From Gammaproteobacteria bacterium (GTDB taxonomy: Bacteria; Pseudomonadota; Gammaproteobacteria; Nitrosococcales; Methylophagaceae), in assembly GCA_029248745.1 (NCBI GenBank), contig JAQWIT010000013.1, positions 1 through 64,000 of the forward strand: 64,000 nt of DNA. Reading direction: 5' to 3'. Shown in pieces: positions 47,680 to 56,963 of this stretch; position 1 is the stretch's first letter, and each line of letters opens with the position of its first letter. Position numbers and translations under genes: made by a program. Below the pieces are notes generated by a model. The model made no database searches. It worked only from the letters and a program-made list of their open reading frames with translations, and was not told the origin of the DNA.

Positions 47680-49146
47680 ATGAAATACACTGATTTACGC
47701 GATTTTATCGCGAATTTAGAGCAACGCGGCGAGTTAAAACGGATTTCTGTAGAAGTTGATCCTGTTCTTGAGATGACTGAAATCTGCGATAGAGTTCTCC
47801 GTGCCGGTGGTCCAGCGATATTGTTCGAAAACCCAAAGGGCAGTGAGGTGCCTGTTTTAGCTAACTTATTCGGCACGCCAGATCGTGTTGCGATGGGTAT
47901 GGGTGAGGCGTCTGTTGAAGCATTACGAAATGTCGGTAAATTGTTGGCTTTCCTTAAAGAGCCTGAGCCACCGAAAGGGATGAAAGACGCTTGGCAAAAG
48001 CTGCCTATCTATAAGCAAGTCATGAATATGGCTCCGAAAGTGGTCAAAAAAGCGGTTTGTCAGGAAGTCGTATTACAAGGCGATGATATTGATTTAAGCC
48101 AATATCCAATACAACTTTGTTGGCCAGAAGATGCTGCACCTTTGATTACTTGGGGGCTTGTTGTGACGAAAGGACCCGATAAGTCTCGTCAAAATATGGG
48201 TATTTATCGTCAGCAGGTCTTGAGTAAAAACCGAGTCATCATGCGTTGGTTATCACACCGAGGTGGTGCTTTAGACTTTAAAGAGTGGCAACAAACACAT
48301 CCGGGCGAACCATTTCCAATAAGCGTTGTGTTGGGCTGTGATCCAGCCACTATTTTGGCCGCGGTAACGCCCATCCCTGATAGCTTATCTGAATATGCTT
48401 TTGCGGGCTTATTAAGGGGATCTAAAACAGAATTGGTTAAGTGTCAGACCAATGATCTACAAGTACCTGCAAGTGCCGAAATAGTATTGGAAGGATATCT
48501 TCATCCAGATGACATGGCTGACGAGGGGCCTTACGGTGACCATACAGGTTATTACAACGAAGTGGATAGTTTTCCTGTTTTTACAGTAGAACGGATTACT
48601 CAACGGCGCGATCCTATTTATCACAGTACTTATACGGGCAGGCCACCTGATGAACCAGCCGTATTAGGTGTGGCCTTGAATGAAGTTTTTGTGCCTATCT
48701 TGCAAAAACAGTTTCCTGAGATTGTCGATTTTTATTTGCCGCCTGAAGGCTGTTCATACCGTGTTGCTGTGGTGAGTATGAAAAAGCAATACGCGGGTCA
48801 TGCTAAACGTGTGATGATGGGAATTTGGTCTTTTTTACGTCAGTTTATGTACACCAAGTTTGTGATTGTGGTTGATGATGATATTGATGTGCGTAATTGG
48901 CAAGATGTGATTTGGGCCATGACGACAAGAATGGATCCTAGCCGAGATGCAACTTTGGTTGAGAATACGCCAATAGATTATTTGGACTTTGCATCACCTG
49001 TGTCAGGCCTCGGTTCTAAAATGGGTTTAGATGCTACAAATAAATGGCCAGGCGAAACTGACCGTGAATGGGGAAGACCGATTGAACGTGATCCCAATGT
49101 CGTTGAAAAAATTGATAAAATTTGGGACTCACTTGGCATAGAATAA
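47680..49146 (+). CDS. ubiD: 4-hydroxy-3-polyprenylbenzoate decarboxylase UbiD
   Basis: Prenylated-FMN-dependent decarboxylase in ubiquinone synthesis; 488 aa. Start ATG six bases after the prlC stop. Family stretches: [31 protein letters not shown] [13 protein letters not shown], the catalytic E-R-E region ([14 protein letters not shown]) and [27 protein letters not shown]. Needs UbiX for its cofactor, not in window. Confidence 0.97.
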   Translation: MKYTDLRDFIANLEQRGELKRISVEVDPVLEMTEICDRVLRAGGPAILFENPKGSEVPVLANLFGTPDRVAMGMGEASVEALRNVGKLLAFLKEPEPPKGMKDAWQKLPIYKQVMNMAPKVVKKAVCQEVVLQGDDIDLSQYPIQLCWPEDAAPLITWGLVVTKGPDKSRQNMGIYRQQVLSKNRVIMRWLSHRGGALDFKEWQQTHPGEPFPISVVLGCDPATILAAVTPIPDSLSEYAFAGLLRGSKTELVKCQTNDLQVPASAEIVLEGYLHPDDMADEGPYGDHTGYYNEVDSFPVFTVERITQRRDPIYHSTYTGRPPDEPAVLGVALNEVFVPILQKQFPEIVDFYLPPEGCSYRVAVVSMKKQYAGHAKRVMMGIWSFLRQFMYTKFVIVVDDDIDVRNWQDVIWAMTTRMDPSRDATLVENTPIDYLDFASPVSGLGSKMGLDATNKWPGETDREWGRPIERDPNVVEKIDKIWDSLGIE

Positions 49147-49216
49147 CGTCATATTTTATCAGAGTACTCAAAAGTTTAGACTTCGATGACGACATTTGGC
49201 TCGCTCATCACCATGA

Positions 49217-49379
49217 ATTAGGGATAGTAAATGTGAGTCGCTTATCAGTATCAGAGAGGTTGTATCTAGAGCGCGTCCGATTATTTTTTGGTCACGCAGG
49301 TAGTAATGGTATTGCCATTTTTATTGGTGCTGGTCTGATGATTGGGGCTTTTTGGGGAGCAGAAGTACCGGTAGATTAA
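49217..49379 (+). pseudogene. Possible N-terminal remnant of a membrane sensor
   Basis: The frame through this stretch reads SERLYLERVRLFFGHAGSNG followed by one TM helix (IAIFIGAGLMIGAFW) and stops. The pattern (amphipathic helix ending RVRLFF, then a TM helix) is what opens many GGDEF, EAL and histidine kinase membrane proteins. With no domain after it, this may be a left-over start of such a gene. Evidence is weak; it could be a small real membrane protein. Confidence 0.3.
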
Positions 49380-49969
49380 AGTTCTTTTAGCTGACGATCA
49401 TGACACCGGTTGAGTAGGGCTAGGCTTAAGATAGCACCTAATAAGGCATAACCCATATCCGATTGTGTATCCCAGATATAACCCTGCGTGCCTAGGAATG
49501 CATGAGCATCTTCTCCGCTGATGAGGGCGATGAACCATTCTATTAATTCATAAAAAGCACTGAAAGCTAAACAAAAGCAAACGATGAAGAAATTTTGCCA
49601 GGCTGTGTGATTAAAGACTTGTTTTCTGATAACAATTTCGCGGGTAATAATGGCTGGGATAAAGCCTTGAGCGAAGTGCCCCAGCTTATCGTAGTTATTT
49701 CGACTTGAGCCTAACCACTCTTTGATTTCATCAAAAAGGGGAACTTTAGCATAGGTGTAATGGGCACCAACCATCAAAATGATACAATGAGCTAGAATTA
49801 AAAAATAGGCGAGTGAGGTTAGAGGGAAAGATCGATGTGTGGCGGCAATGATGATAAAACAAATAATGGCAGGGCCAGCCTCAAGTAGCCAAATAATGCC
49901 ATCTTTGGGGTTTATAGCAGACCATACCAAGACCGTGAAAAAGGTTAACAACCAAAATAGTTTTAGCAT
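49376..49969 (-). CDS. DUF2238 (YjdF-like) inner-membrane protein
   Basis: 197 aa with about six TM helices and the family signature GAHYTYAKVPLFDEIKEWLG, YDKLGHFAQGF and ELIEWFIALISGEDAHAFLGTQGYIWDTQSDM. Function not established. Separate from the moa genes by 18 bases; possibly cotranscribed with them. Confidence 0.9.
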   Translation of the reverse strand: MLKLFWLLTFFTVLVWSAINPKDGIIWLLEAGPAIICFIIIAATHRSFPLTSLAYFLILAHCIILMVGAHYTYAKVPLFDEIKEWLGSSRNNYDKLGHFAQGFIPAIITREIVIRKQVFNHTAWQNFFIVCFCLAFSAFYELIEWFIALISGEDAHAFLGTQGYIWDTQSDMGYALLGAILSLALLNRCHDRQLKEL

Positions 49970-49987
49970 GGCTTGTTTTGATTCGGG

Positions 49988-50425
49988 TTAAAGGCCATCA
50001 GTATTCTTTTCTACCCAGCGTTCACCATCAGGCCTAGTTTCTTTTTTCCAAAAAGGTGCGCGATGTTTAAGTTCTTCTATTAGCCAATTACAGGCATCTA
50101 AACTCGCTCGTCTGTGGGCAGACCAACAAGCGATGAGCATAATTGTTTCACTTGAGGTGATCTCACCTACACGATGAATAATGAGCACATCTAGTAATGG
50201 CCATTTTATTTTAGCTTCTTCGATCAATTTTTCAAGGTAATGCGCTGTCATTGCGGGGTAATGTTCTAATGTCATGGCGCTGACATCGGCATTATCATTA
50301 AAATCACGCATGGTGCCCACAAAGGTCGCTGTAGCACCAAATTTCTGGGAAAGGTTTGCCGCTTCTTGATGTTTGGCAATGGCTTGCCAAGGGTCAAAAA
50401 TGTGCTTAATAATCTGTGCAGTCAT
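49988..50425 (-). CDS. moaE: Molybdopterin synthase catalytic subunit MoaE
   Basis: 145 aa; adds sulfur to precursor Z with MoaD. Conserved ATFVGTMRDFN, TLEHYPAM, IHRVGEI, HRRASLDACNWLIEELKHRAPFWKKE (the catalytic Lys is in the final stretch). Four bases after moaD. Confidence 0.96.
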   Translation of the reverse strand: MTAQIIKHIFDPWQAIAKHQEAANLSQKFGATATFVGTMRDFNDNADVSAMTLEHYPAMTAHYLEKLIEEAKIKWPLLDVLIIHRVGEITSSETIMLIACWSAHRRASLDACNWLIEELKHRAPFWKKETRPDGERWVEKNTDGL

Positions 50426-50429
50426 TGTT

Positions 50430-50657
50430 TTAACCGCCTGTTACAGGGGGGAAGAAGGCGACTTCATCTCCTGCTTTGATGGTGTCATCAAATTGAGCAT
50501 ATTCCAAGTTAATGGCAACAAGTACATTACTTGGGCGATCGGCATTATCAGTCGCGATATCCCAGGCCTGGCCTGCAGTATTGGCTTGCTCTACAGTGGT
50601 GTCCTCTAGATTGAGCTTATCTTTTAAGCTGGCAAAAAACTTTACATGTATGGTCAT
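50430..50657 (-). CDS. moaD: Molybdopterin synthase sulfur carrier MoaD
   Basis: 75 aa ubiquitin-like protein ending in the diagnostic Gly-Gly (FFPPVTGG), which is adenylated and thiocarboxylated. Operon moaD-moaE; divergent from moaC. Confidence 0.96.
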   Translation of the reverse strand: MTIHVKFFASLKDKLNLEDTTVEQANTAGQAWDIATDNADRPSNVLVAINLEYAQFDDTIKAGDEVAFFPPVTGG

Positions 50658-50803
50658 AACGTTATTTCTTAATGTTTACTTATATTCGCCATTGTACGCT
50701 GGGGAATAGAATTTGTTGATGGTAAATTGCAAAATCGTCCGGTTATGCTGTTGCGCTTGGGGTAGAATATGAGGTTCTTTTATGTTCATTTGATGGGGTA
50801 GGT

Positions 50804-51295
50804 ATGTCTGACTTAACGCATTTTAACCAAGCGGGTGAAGCCCTTATGGTGGATGTCGGCGGTAAAGAGACAACTAAGCGCGTTGCTGTGGCTGAGGGAA
50901 GAATTAAAATGTTACCTTCAACGCTATCATTGATTCAGGAAGGTGGTCATAAGAAGGGGGATGTGTTGGGTATCGCACGTATTGCTGGCATTATGGCGGC
51001 AAAAAAAACGTCAGATTTAATCCCATTGTGCCATCCTCTAGCTTTGACGAAAGTCGCAATAGATTTTGATGTACTAGAGCAAGATGTAGCTGTGCAATGT
51101 AGAGCGCAAGTTACTACCAGTGGGCAAACTGGGGTTGAAATGGAAGCGTTGACTGCAGTACAAGTAGCTTTGTTAACGATTTACGATATGTGTAAAGCCG
51201 TGGATCGCGGCATGGTGATGAATCAAGTGAAATTACTTGAGAAGGCTGGTGGTAAATCAGGTCATTGGCTTCGGGAAAATGATGTCAGTATGTAA
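50804..51295 (+). CDS. moaC: Cyclic pyranopterin monophosphate synthase MoaC
   Basis: 163 aa; second half of the first step of molybdenum cofactor synthesis, with MoaA. Family motif [16 protein letters not shown] and [31 protein letters not shown]. Intact; its end overlaps the convergent regulator gene by 11 bases. Confidence 0.97.
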   Translation: MSDLTHFNQAGEALMVDVGGKETTKRVAVAEGRIKMLPSTLSLIQEGGHKKGDVLGIARIAGIMAAKKTSDLIPLCHPLALTKVAIDFDVLEQDVAVQCRAQVTTSGQTGVEMEALTAVQVALLTIYDMCKAVDRGMVMNQVKLLEKAGGKSGHWLRENDVSM

Positions 51296-52352
51296 AGATA
51301 TTGTTGAATGAAACAGTTTGACCGGACTGTTCGATTTTGTAGCCATCGCTGTCTGCGAGTTGCTGCTTAAAAGCATTGCCTTGTAAGATAGCTTTGATTT
51401 GTTCTACGGCAGTATTTTGTGCGATGTTTTTTGGGACGGCTAAGCAGTAATGCTCCCAAACTAGCGGCATGAAATCGAGCTCAAACTTTTTAGCCATCGG
51501 TTCAATACCAAAACCCATATCGGCCGCACCACTCGCGATGAGTGCGGCAACGGCGAGGTGAGTAAACTCTTCATGATCATAACTATTAATATCTTCAGGT
51601 TTAATATCTTCAGATTTGATCAGTTGATCAAATAATAAGCGGGTCCCTGAATTTGTTTGACGATTGATGAAAGTAAGCTTTTTATTAGTTAATGCTTGAA
51701 TGGAAGTAATATCTTTGCTCCGTTTTTTCGAAAACATTAACCCTTGATTTCGTTTGACGACGTAAATGAGTTCATAATCATCTTCATTCAGCAGTTGTAA
51801 ATATTGCTTGGTCTGTGATTTGGCTAGAGGGCCTATAGGGATATGGAATCCTGCAATGTCGCACTGTTTATTGTCCAAAGCATGAAGGCTTTCCAAACTG
51901 CCGTGAAAGTGTAGGTCGAGTGTAAAATGTGGCTGTTGATTAATTAATTGTCGTAGTGCACTGACTGCAAGTCCATGACTGGCAAAGATCTTCATTGATG
52001 CGTTTGAAGCATTAGGCTGTATGGCTACTAAATCACGTTTGATTTCAGTAGAAAAATTATCCAATTCTGGTGATAGTTTCGCATTCATTTTTATATTAGC
52101 GTTTAGTATCGCTTCACCAATATTGGATAAATGTGCCCCACGGCCTGGTTCTAGGATAACCAGTTTTCCGATTCTATCTTGCCATTTATTGAGCAAACCC
52201 CAGGCATATCGATATGACACATTTGCATGTTGTGTTGCTTGCTTTAAAGAGCCTTTTAACTGGATCAGACGCAGTAAATCAAAGAGCACAGGTTCTATTG
52301 CCTGTGCTTTGTCGTCATTGTACGACCAATTGATTTGTAACTTTATTTCCAT
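51285..52352 (-). CDS. ModE-type HTH regulator fused to a binding-protein domain
   Basis: 355 aa. Residues about 15-90 are a ModE-like winged helix ([32 protein letters not shown]); about 115-350 a periplasmic-binding-protein-like (PBP_like) sensor domain ([48 protein letters not shown]). This domain pair is found in regulators linked to molybdate/tungstate genes. It is divergent from the porin-tupA pair, with a palindromic operator touching its own start codon, so self-regulation is likely. Ligand (tungstate, molybdate or a cofactor) is inferred. Confidence 0.85.
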   Translation of the reverse strand: MEIKLQINWSYNDDKAQAIEPVLFDLLRLIQLKGSLKQATQHANVSYRYAWGLLNKWQDRIGKLVILEPGRGAHLSNIGEAILNANIKMNAKLSPELDNFSTEIKRDLVAIQPNASNASMKIFASHGLAVSALRQLINQQPHFTLDLHFHGSLESLHALDNKQCDIAGFHIPIGPLAKSQTKQYLQLLNEDDYELIYVVKRNQGLMFSKKRSKDITSIQALTNKKLTFINRQTNSGTRLLFDQLIKSEDIKPEDINSYDHEEFTHLAVAALIASGAADMGFGIEPMAKKFELDFMPLVWEHYCLAVPKNIAQNTAVEQIKAILQGNAFKQQLADSDGYKIEQSGQTVSFNNIFTY

Positions 52353-52353
52353 A

Positions 52354-52373
52354 ATATGCTTATTTAAGCATAT
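52354..52373. promoter_or_regulatory. 20-bp palindromic operator, copy 1
   Basis: ATATGCTTA-TT-TAAGCATAT is a 9-2-9 perfect palindrome, one base upstream of the regulator start codon. A near copy lies at 52421. The placement fits a binding site for the divergently encoded ModE-type protein. Confidence 0.8.
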
Positions 52374-52420
52374 TTATTTATGGGCAATCAATCGATAAAC
52401 TGGCTTAATTCATAGAGCAT

Positions 52421-52440
52421 ATATGTTTTATTAAGCATAT
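52421..52440. promoter_or_regulatory. 20-bp operator, copy 2
   Basis: ATATGTTTTATTAAGCATAT matches copy 1 at 17 of 20 positions. Start-to-start spacing is 67 bp. It lies about 47 bases before the porin ATG, where it can control the porin-tupA promoter. Confidence 0.8.
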
Positions 52441-52486
52441 ATTTTAGCAAATAAGGCCGTTATGATTTTTAAATTGGAGTGTTTTG

Positions 52487-53833
52487 ATGCGTTTTGTACG
52501 TGTTGGGTTTTTACTTATATTGGCATTTAAAGTGGTGGTTTCGCCTGTTTATGCAGGTTCAGAAATTGCGACTTTGATTCAGATGCTGCATGAAAATGGC
52601 ACGGTGAATGATGCGCAGTACGAACGGTTATTAGCTGAGTTGAAGCAAAATCAGCAGATGCAGGCTAGATATAAGCAACACCTAGATGCGAAAATAGCTG
52701 CAAAGGGAGATCCTTCAGAAGCAAAGGGTAAGATTAAAGGTGGTGGCTTAGCCGTTTCAAGTTCAGATGGTGATTTTACAACTCAAATAGGAGGTCGGTT
52801 GCAATTAGATGCAGCACATTACAGTGGTCAGCCTAAGATGGGAGATGGTACTGAGGTTAGGCGTGCTTATTTGACGTTAAAAGGAACGATGTACAGGGAC
52901 TGGGGATATCGTTTGCAGTATAACTTTGCTGATACAGGTGGTAATGGCAAAGGACTTTTAGATGCGTATGTCGATTATAAAGGGCTGGATGATTTAGATG
53001 TGAGAGTGGGCCATTTCAAGGAACCATTTACTTTGCATGAAGCGACGAGTGATAATTTTGTGACGTTCATTGAAAGGGCTTTTATCGCTGCATTTTCGCC
53101 AGGGAGAAGCATGGGTGTTATGGCTCATTATGCTCAAAGAGATTGGACTTGGGCGGTGGGTGTATTTGGTGAAGATGTATCAGAAAAAGGCCGAACAAGC
53201 GATGAAGGCTGGGCTCTTAGTACAAGAGCGACAATTACACCAATTCATACGCAAAATCGTCTGTTACATATCGGTATAGGTGCAAATTTTCGTGATATGG
53301 GTGGCTTAGACGTGGTGCGTTTTAAACAGCGGCCTGAAAGTCATGTTACGGACATTAATATTATAGATACAAGTCTAGTAAGTGATGCTAGCAGCGTATC
53401 AAAACTCGGCGTTGAGTTAGCTACAACAATGGGCCCGTTTTCAGCACAGGCCGAATACATACGGGCGCATGCAGAACGAAAGGGGCTTGAAAATTTGGAT
53501 TTCGATGGCTGGTATCTAGAAACCAGTTATTTTTTAACGGGAGAATCACGCCAGTACAAGCATGGTAAATTTGGAAGGCCGAAGCCAAAATCAGCTGTTG
53601 GGAAGGGCGGAATAGGTGCTTGGCAATTGGCAGTACGTTACAGCACAATTGATTTGACAGATGGGTCAGTTATAGGTGGTGAGGCAAATGCAGTGACGAT
53701 CGGTGTGAACTGGTACCCGACGTCAACATTACGCTTTACAGCAAATTATGTAGATGTTTTATCCGTTGATGGTGGCCTTTATGATGATATGGAACCTAGT
53801 GTTTTTCAGGTCCGCAGCCAGTGGGCATTTTGA
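52487..53833 (+). CDS. OprO/P-type anion-selective porin
   Basis: 448 aa from ATG 52487 (GGAG eight bases upstream). Signal peptide about 1-24 (PVYAG). Short helical N-terminal segment typical of the phosphate-selective porin family (EIATLIQMLHENGTVNDAQYERLLAELKQ), then a 16-strand-type barrel (QIGGRLQLDAAHYSG, RRAYLTLKGTMYRDWGYRLQYNFAD) ending in Phe. Fifteen bases before tupA and controlled from the same operator, so its substrate is probably the oxyanion TupA binds. That would be an outer-membrane step for tungstate or molybdate. Confidence 0.85.
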   Translation: MRFVRVGFLLILAFKVVVSPVYAGSEIATLIQMLHENGTVNDAQYERLLAELKQNQQMQARYKQHLDAKIAAKGDPSEAKGKIKGGGLAVSSSDGDFTTQIGGRLQLDAAHYSGQPKMGDGTEVRRAYLTLKGTMYRDWGYRLQYNFADTGGNGKGLLDAYVDYKGLDDLDVRVGHFKEPFTLHEATSDNFVTFIERAFIAAFSPGRSMGVMAHYAQRDWTWAVGVFGEDVSEKGRTSDEGWALSTRATITPIHTQNRLLHIGIGANFRDMGGLDVVRFKQRPESHVTDINIIDTSLVSDASSVSKLGVELATTMGPFSAQAEYIRAHAERKGLENLDFDGWYLETSYFLTGESRQYKHGKFGRPKPKSAVGKGGIGAWQLAVRYSTIDLTDGSVIGGEANAVTIGVNWYPTSTLRFTANYVDVLSVDGGLYDDMEPSVFQVRSQWAF

Positions 53834-53847
53834 GGTTGGTCTAGAGT

Positions 53848-54657
53848 ATGAAAATGAATTTATTATTTCGCATTAGTATGCTTGCTATTTTGATGGTGAG
53901 TTTTTCAGTACAAGCTGTTGAACACTTGAGGTTATCGACGACAACGAGTACTGAGAACTCAGGTCTAATGGCAGTATTACACCCTGTTTTTGAGCAAAAA
54001 TATGGCGTGAAGGTTCATGTGATTGCAGTGGGTACAGGTAAGGCTTTGAAGGTCGGGAGTCGTGGTGATGTTGATGCCGTCTTTGTCCATGCTGCAGCAG
54101 CAGAGTTGGCCTATGTTGCACGAGGTGATTTTATTGACCGCCACCCCGTGATGCATAATGATTTTGTATTGATTGGTCCGGCATCTGATCCGGCTGATAT
54201 AGCGGGTTCGGTCTCTATTGAAGAGGCATTAGAAAACATTATGCGAGCAGAAGTTAGGTTTGTATCTCGGGGTGATGACTCCGGCACACACAAAAAAGAG
54301 CTAGCCTTGTGGAAACAAGCAGATTTGTTGCCTACAGGCCGTTGGTATATTAAGGCGGGTCAAGGGATGGGCGCTGTGATTAAAATCGCTGATGAAATGG
54401 GCGCTTATACGTTAAGTGATAGGGGAACACAGATTGCTTTTGAAGATAAAGTGTCGTTAAAGGTGTTATATCAGGGTGATCCACCCTTATTTAATCCTTA
54501 CCATATTATGGCTGTGAATCCTGATAAGCATCAGCATATAAATTATGATCTGGCGAAGAAGTACATTGATTTTGTGACGGGAGAGGAAGGCCAAGCGCTT
54601 ATTCGAGATTTTAGAATTAAATCGCAGTTGTTGTTTTATCCCGATGTGATTAAGTAG
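53848..54657 (+). CDS. tupA: Tungstate-binding periplasmic protein TupA
   Basis: 269 aa. Signal peptide about 1-23 (VSFSVQA-VE). The oxyanion-binding motif LSTTTSTENSGLMAVL near 26-41 and SRGDDSGTHKKELALWKQ are TupA signatures, distinguishing it from ModA. It follows a porin rather than the usual tupB and tupC permease genes, which are not here; the next gene points the other way after a strong terminator. So it either feeds a transporter encoded elsewhere or acts as a scavenger/sensor. Confidence 0.9.
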   Translation: MKMNLLFRISMLAILMVSFSVQAVEHLRLSTTTSTENSGLMAVLHPVFEQKYGVKVHVIAVGTGKALKVGSRGDVDAVFVHAAAAELAYVARGDFIDRHPVMHNDFVLIGPASDPADIAGSVSIEEALENIMRAEVRFVSRGDDSGTHKKELALWKQADLLPTGRWYIKAGQGMGAVIKIADEMGAYTLSDRGTQIAFEDKVSLKVLYQGDPPLFNPYHIMAVNPDKHQHINYDLAKKYIDFVTGEEGQALIRDFRIKSQLLFYPDVIK

Positions 54658-54676
54658 GGGAATTTCTCTGAGATAT

Positions 54677-54706
54677 AAAAAAGCCGGTGGTCAGCACCGG
54701 CTTTTT
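54677..54706. terminator. Strong intrinsic terminator
   Basis: AAAAAGCCGGTG and CACCGGCTTTTT form a long stem around GTCAG with T tract on either strand. It ends tupA and the convergent small lipoprotein gene. Confidence 0.95.
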
Positions 54707-54729
54707 CGTCATACTGATACCAATAGATT

Positions 54730-54936
54730 TTATTGATGTGTTTTCATTTTTTCGTGGTATTGATCATGTAAAGCATTGATGTCTTCTTGTGTACCAACTG
54801 GGTGACTTGCGTCGTTAGCCATCTCTTTGCCAGCCTCAGCTGCGTGCCCTGCATGTTCTGTTGCATCTTGTGCTTGTTCACAAGCGGTGATAAAGAGTGT
54901 TGATGCGATAAGTGCGGTAAGTGTGAGCTTTTTCAT
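54730..54936 (-). CDS. Small lipoprotein
   Basis: 68 aa. Lipobox ITAC, Cys 19; the mature part is only about 50 residues, with several His (EHAGHAAEAGKEMANDASH, ALHDQYHEKMKTHQ) and acidic residues. No family recognised. The His/acid pattern might bind metal, but that is not shown. A ribosome-binding site is weak (AAGGAAAATTT). Confidence 0.75.
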   Translation of the reverse strand: MKKLTLTALIASTLFITACEQAQDATEHAGHAAEAGKEMANDASHPVGTQEDINALHDQYHEKMKTHQ

Positions 54937-54997
54937 TTTAAATTTTCCTTATGTTATGGGTGTTAAAGTTAATAAAAATGCGGCCTTATAATTATAA

Positions 54998-56059
54998 CTA
55001 ACCTTGGCTAAGTAAGCTGCGCAGATCGATGATAGCAGCATTAGCGCGAGAGATATAGGAGGCCATAACAAGAGAGTGGTTAGCGAGAAAGCCAAAACCA
55101 CTGCCATTTGAGATCATTGGACTCCAGACTGTTTCCTGTGTAGCTTCCAATTCTCTAATGATTTGGCGTAAGCTGAGCAAGGCATTTTTGTCTATTAAAA
55201 CATCTGAAAAATCATGTTCTGCTGCTTTTAATAAATGAATTAAGGCCCATGCAGAGCCTCGGGTTTCGTAGAAGACATCATCTATCTGACTCCAAGGGGT
55301 TTTGGTGACCATTTCAGCAGGTGAAGGCGTGGATTGCTGCGCCGCTGGGTCACCAGCTAAATCTGTATTAATCCTTATTTGGCCGACACTGGCGCTAAGA
55401 CGCTGTGATAGACTGCCGAGTCGTTTTTCTACAATAGCTAGCCATGCTGCTAAGTTATCGGCGCGGGCATAAAATTGGGCATCCTTTTGTTCTTGGTTGC
55501 TCAATCGTATAAGGTAAGATTCTAATGCCTCATTACCAGTACGATATTCAGATTCTGTTGATGGGAAAATCCATGATTCAGAATTAACGTTGAATTGCGG
55601 TTCCGCTATGGCAAGGTCATTGTCTTCTAATGATTGAGATTGAGATCGGCTGATGTCATTTCGTAATGCGCGCGCGAAGTCACGAATTTGAACCAGTACG
55701 CCAAATTCCCAGTTAGGTACATTATCCATCCATATAGATGGTGGCATGATGTCATTACTAAGATAGCCACCTGGTTTGTCGAGTACGCTACTAACTAGGG
55801 TAATGAGGGTCGCGGTAGAAACATAGCCAGTGACAATTTGTTGGTCGCGCTCAGCAGCCATATGATTAGCGCTTTGTATGGGGCTAAAGTCATCAGGTGT
55901 ATTGTTCCACCAAGCCATAATCCCGAGGAATATGATGGCGATAAAGCCAATGACAGAACCGGTTTTTTTGATACTACTATCACGATTGTATGGGTCGGCT
56001 AGGCTGTCACAGATGTCCCAAATGAGATCCTTGCCGCGTTGCATTATTTCTGATGCCAT
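54998..56059 (-). CDS. DUF2333 protein
   Basis: 353 aa. N-terminal cytoplasmic stretch, one TM helix (VIGFIAIIFLGIMAWW, about 35-50), and a periplasmic domain with conserved family stretches (ERDQQIVTGYVSTATLITLVSSVLDKPGGYLSNDIMPPSIWMDNVPNWEFGVL; RGSAWALIHLLKAAEHDF). Function unknown, common in gammaproteobacteria. Neighbouring relic genes are flagellar, but DUF2333 itself is intact. Confidence 0.9.
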   Translation of the reverse strand: MASEIMQRGKDLIWDICDSLADPYNRDSSIKKTGSVIGFIAIIFLGIMAWWNNTPDDFSPIQSANHMAAERDQQIVTGYVSTATLITLVSSVLDKPGGYLSNDIMPPSIWMDNVPNWEFGVLVQIRDFARALRNDISRSQSQSLEDNDLAIAEPQFNVNSESWIFPSTESEYRTGNEALESYLIRLSNQEQKDAQFYARADNLAAWLAIVEKRLGSLSQRLSASVGQIRINTDLAGDPAAQQSTPSPAEMVTKTPWSQIDDVFYETRGSAWALIHLLKAAEHDFSDVLIDKNALLSLRQIIRELEATQETVWSPMISNGSGFGFLANHSLVMASYISRANAAIIDLRSLLSQG

Positions 56060-56210
56060 GTGTTTGTCTTATACAATTTAGTAAGCGCATAGCGTAAGCT
56101 TTTCAAAGCTGGATGACAATCATCTAGTGCTGTGAACAAGTTGTACGGACTAGTATAAACAGACTTTTGTGGAAATTTATCCCAGATGCGTTATTTTTGG
56201 AGTGTCAATG

Positions 56211-56517
56211 TTATTGATATCGCCATTCATTGACGAGATCTTGCACGGTTGAAGGGAGCTCATCGGGATCAAATTTTGCGATGAATTTGTTGGCACCGAC
56301 CTTTTCGACAAGTGATTCGTTGAACTCAGCACTCATAGATGAATGTGAGAGAATTTTGATTGTTTCCAAATCTGGATCTTTCTGCACTGCTGAGGTGAGG
56401 CTATATCCATCCATTTCTGGCATTTCGATATCAGAGATAATCAAGGCGATATGTTGTTTGACTTCAATTCCTTCGCTTTCTAAACCTACAGATACCCTCA
56501 GTTTTAACTGACGCTGG
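56211..56517 (-). pseudogene. cheV: cheV remnant (C-terminal receiver domain only)
   Basis: The readable part is a receiver domain end: LIISDIEMPEMDGYSLTSAVQKD, LSHSSMSAEFNESLVEKVGANKFIAKF DPDEL. HSSxS and VGANxFIAKFxPxEL are specific to CheV. Upstream, where the receiver start and the CheW-like domain should be, the sequence runs directly into a flgM fragment on the other strand, so about two thirds of the gene is deleted. No in-frame ATG opens it. Confidence 0.87.
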
Positions 56518-56524
56518 ATAGTAG

Positions 56525-56677
56525 ATCCAGTCGTTACAACAAGTGATCGCTGACGTCCCTACTGTCGATGTTGAGCGTATCGCAAGTTTAAAAGCAGCGA
56601 TAGCCGATGGCTCATATTCTGTTAATGCTGATCAATTGGCACAAAACCTGTTGGGATCTGAGCTCCAATTTAGATAA
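56525..56677 (+). pseudogene. flgM: flgM remnant (C-terminal half)
   Basis: Encodes IQSLQQVIADVPTVDVERIASLKAAIADGSYSVNADQLAQNLLGSELQFR; the stretch DVERIASLKAAIADGSYSVNA is the sigma-28-binding end of the anti-sigma factor FlgM. A stop (TAG at 56522) and then the cheV fragment lie immediately before it, so the N-terminal half has been deleted. Confidence 0.86.
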
Positions 56678-56693
56678 AAGCAGGTGATAAACG

Positions 56694-56960
56694 ATGAGTT
56701 CATTCCAACAGCTATATAGTGTCTTGCAAGCAGAGCATCGGGCAGTCAAAGCACTTCTCACTATATCAAAGAAAGAGCGTGCTGCATTAGTTGCGTCTGA
56801 TGCTGATGTAATCACGACGTTAACAGCAAGCAAACAGCCTCTTATTGTTCAGTTAGAACAATTATCTCGATAACGTGAAGTGATTATACAAGCAGAAGGT
56901 TTCTCATCAGGAAAAGGGAGACTGGAGGTGTTTATTGATAATCAGTATGTAGTGTATGGC
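56694..56960 (+). pseudogene. flgN: flgN remnant (N-terminal half, nonsense codon)
   Basis: Starts MSSFQQLYSVLQAEHRAVKAL and runs to LEQLSR, a TAA at 56871, then continues in frame with REVIIQAEGFSSGKGRLEVF. FlgN proteins carry Arg-Gln here (SRQRE), so CAA has become TAA. The rest of the gene is lost where hemH ends. FlgN is the export chaperone for hook-associated proteins and normally follows flgM. Confidence 0.83.
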
Positions 56961-56963
56961 CGG

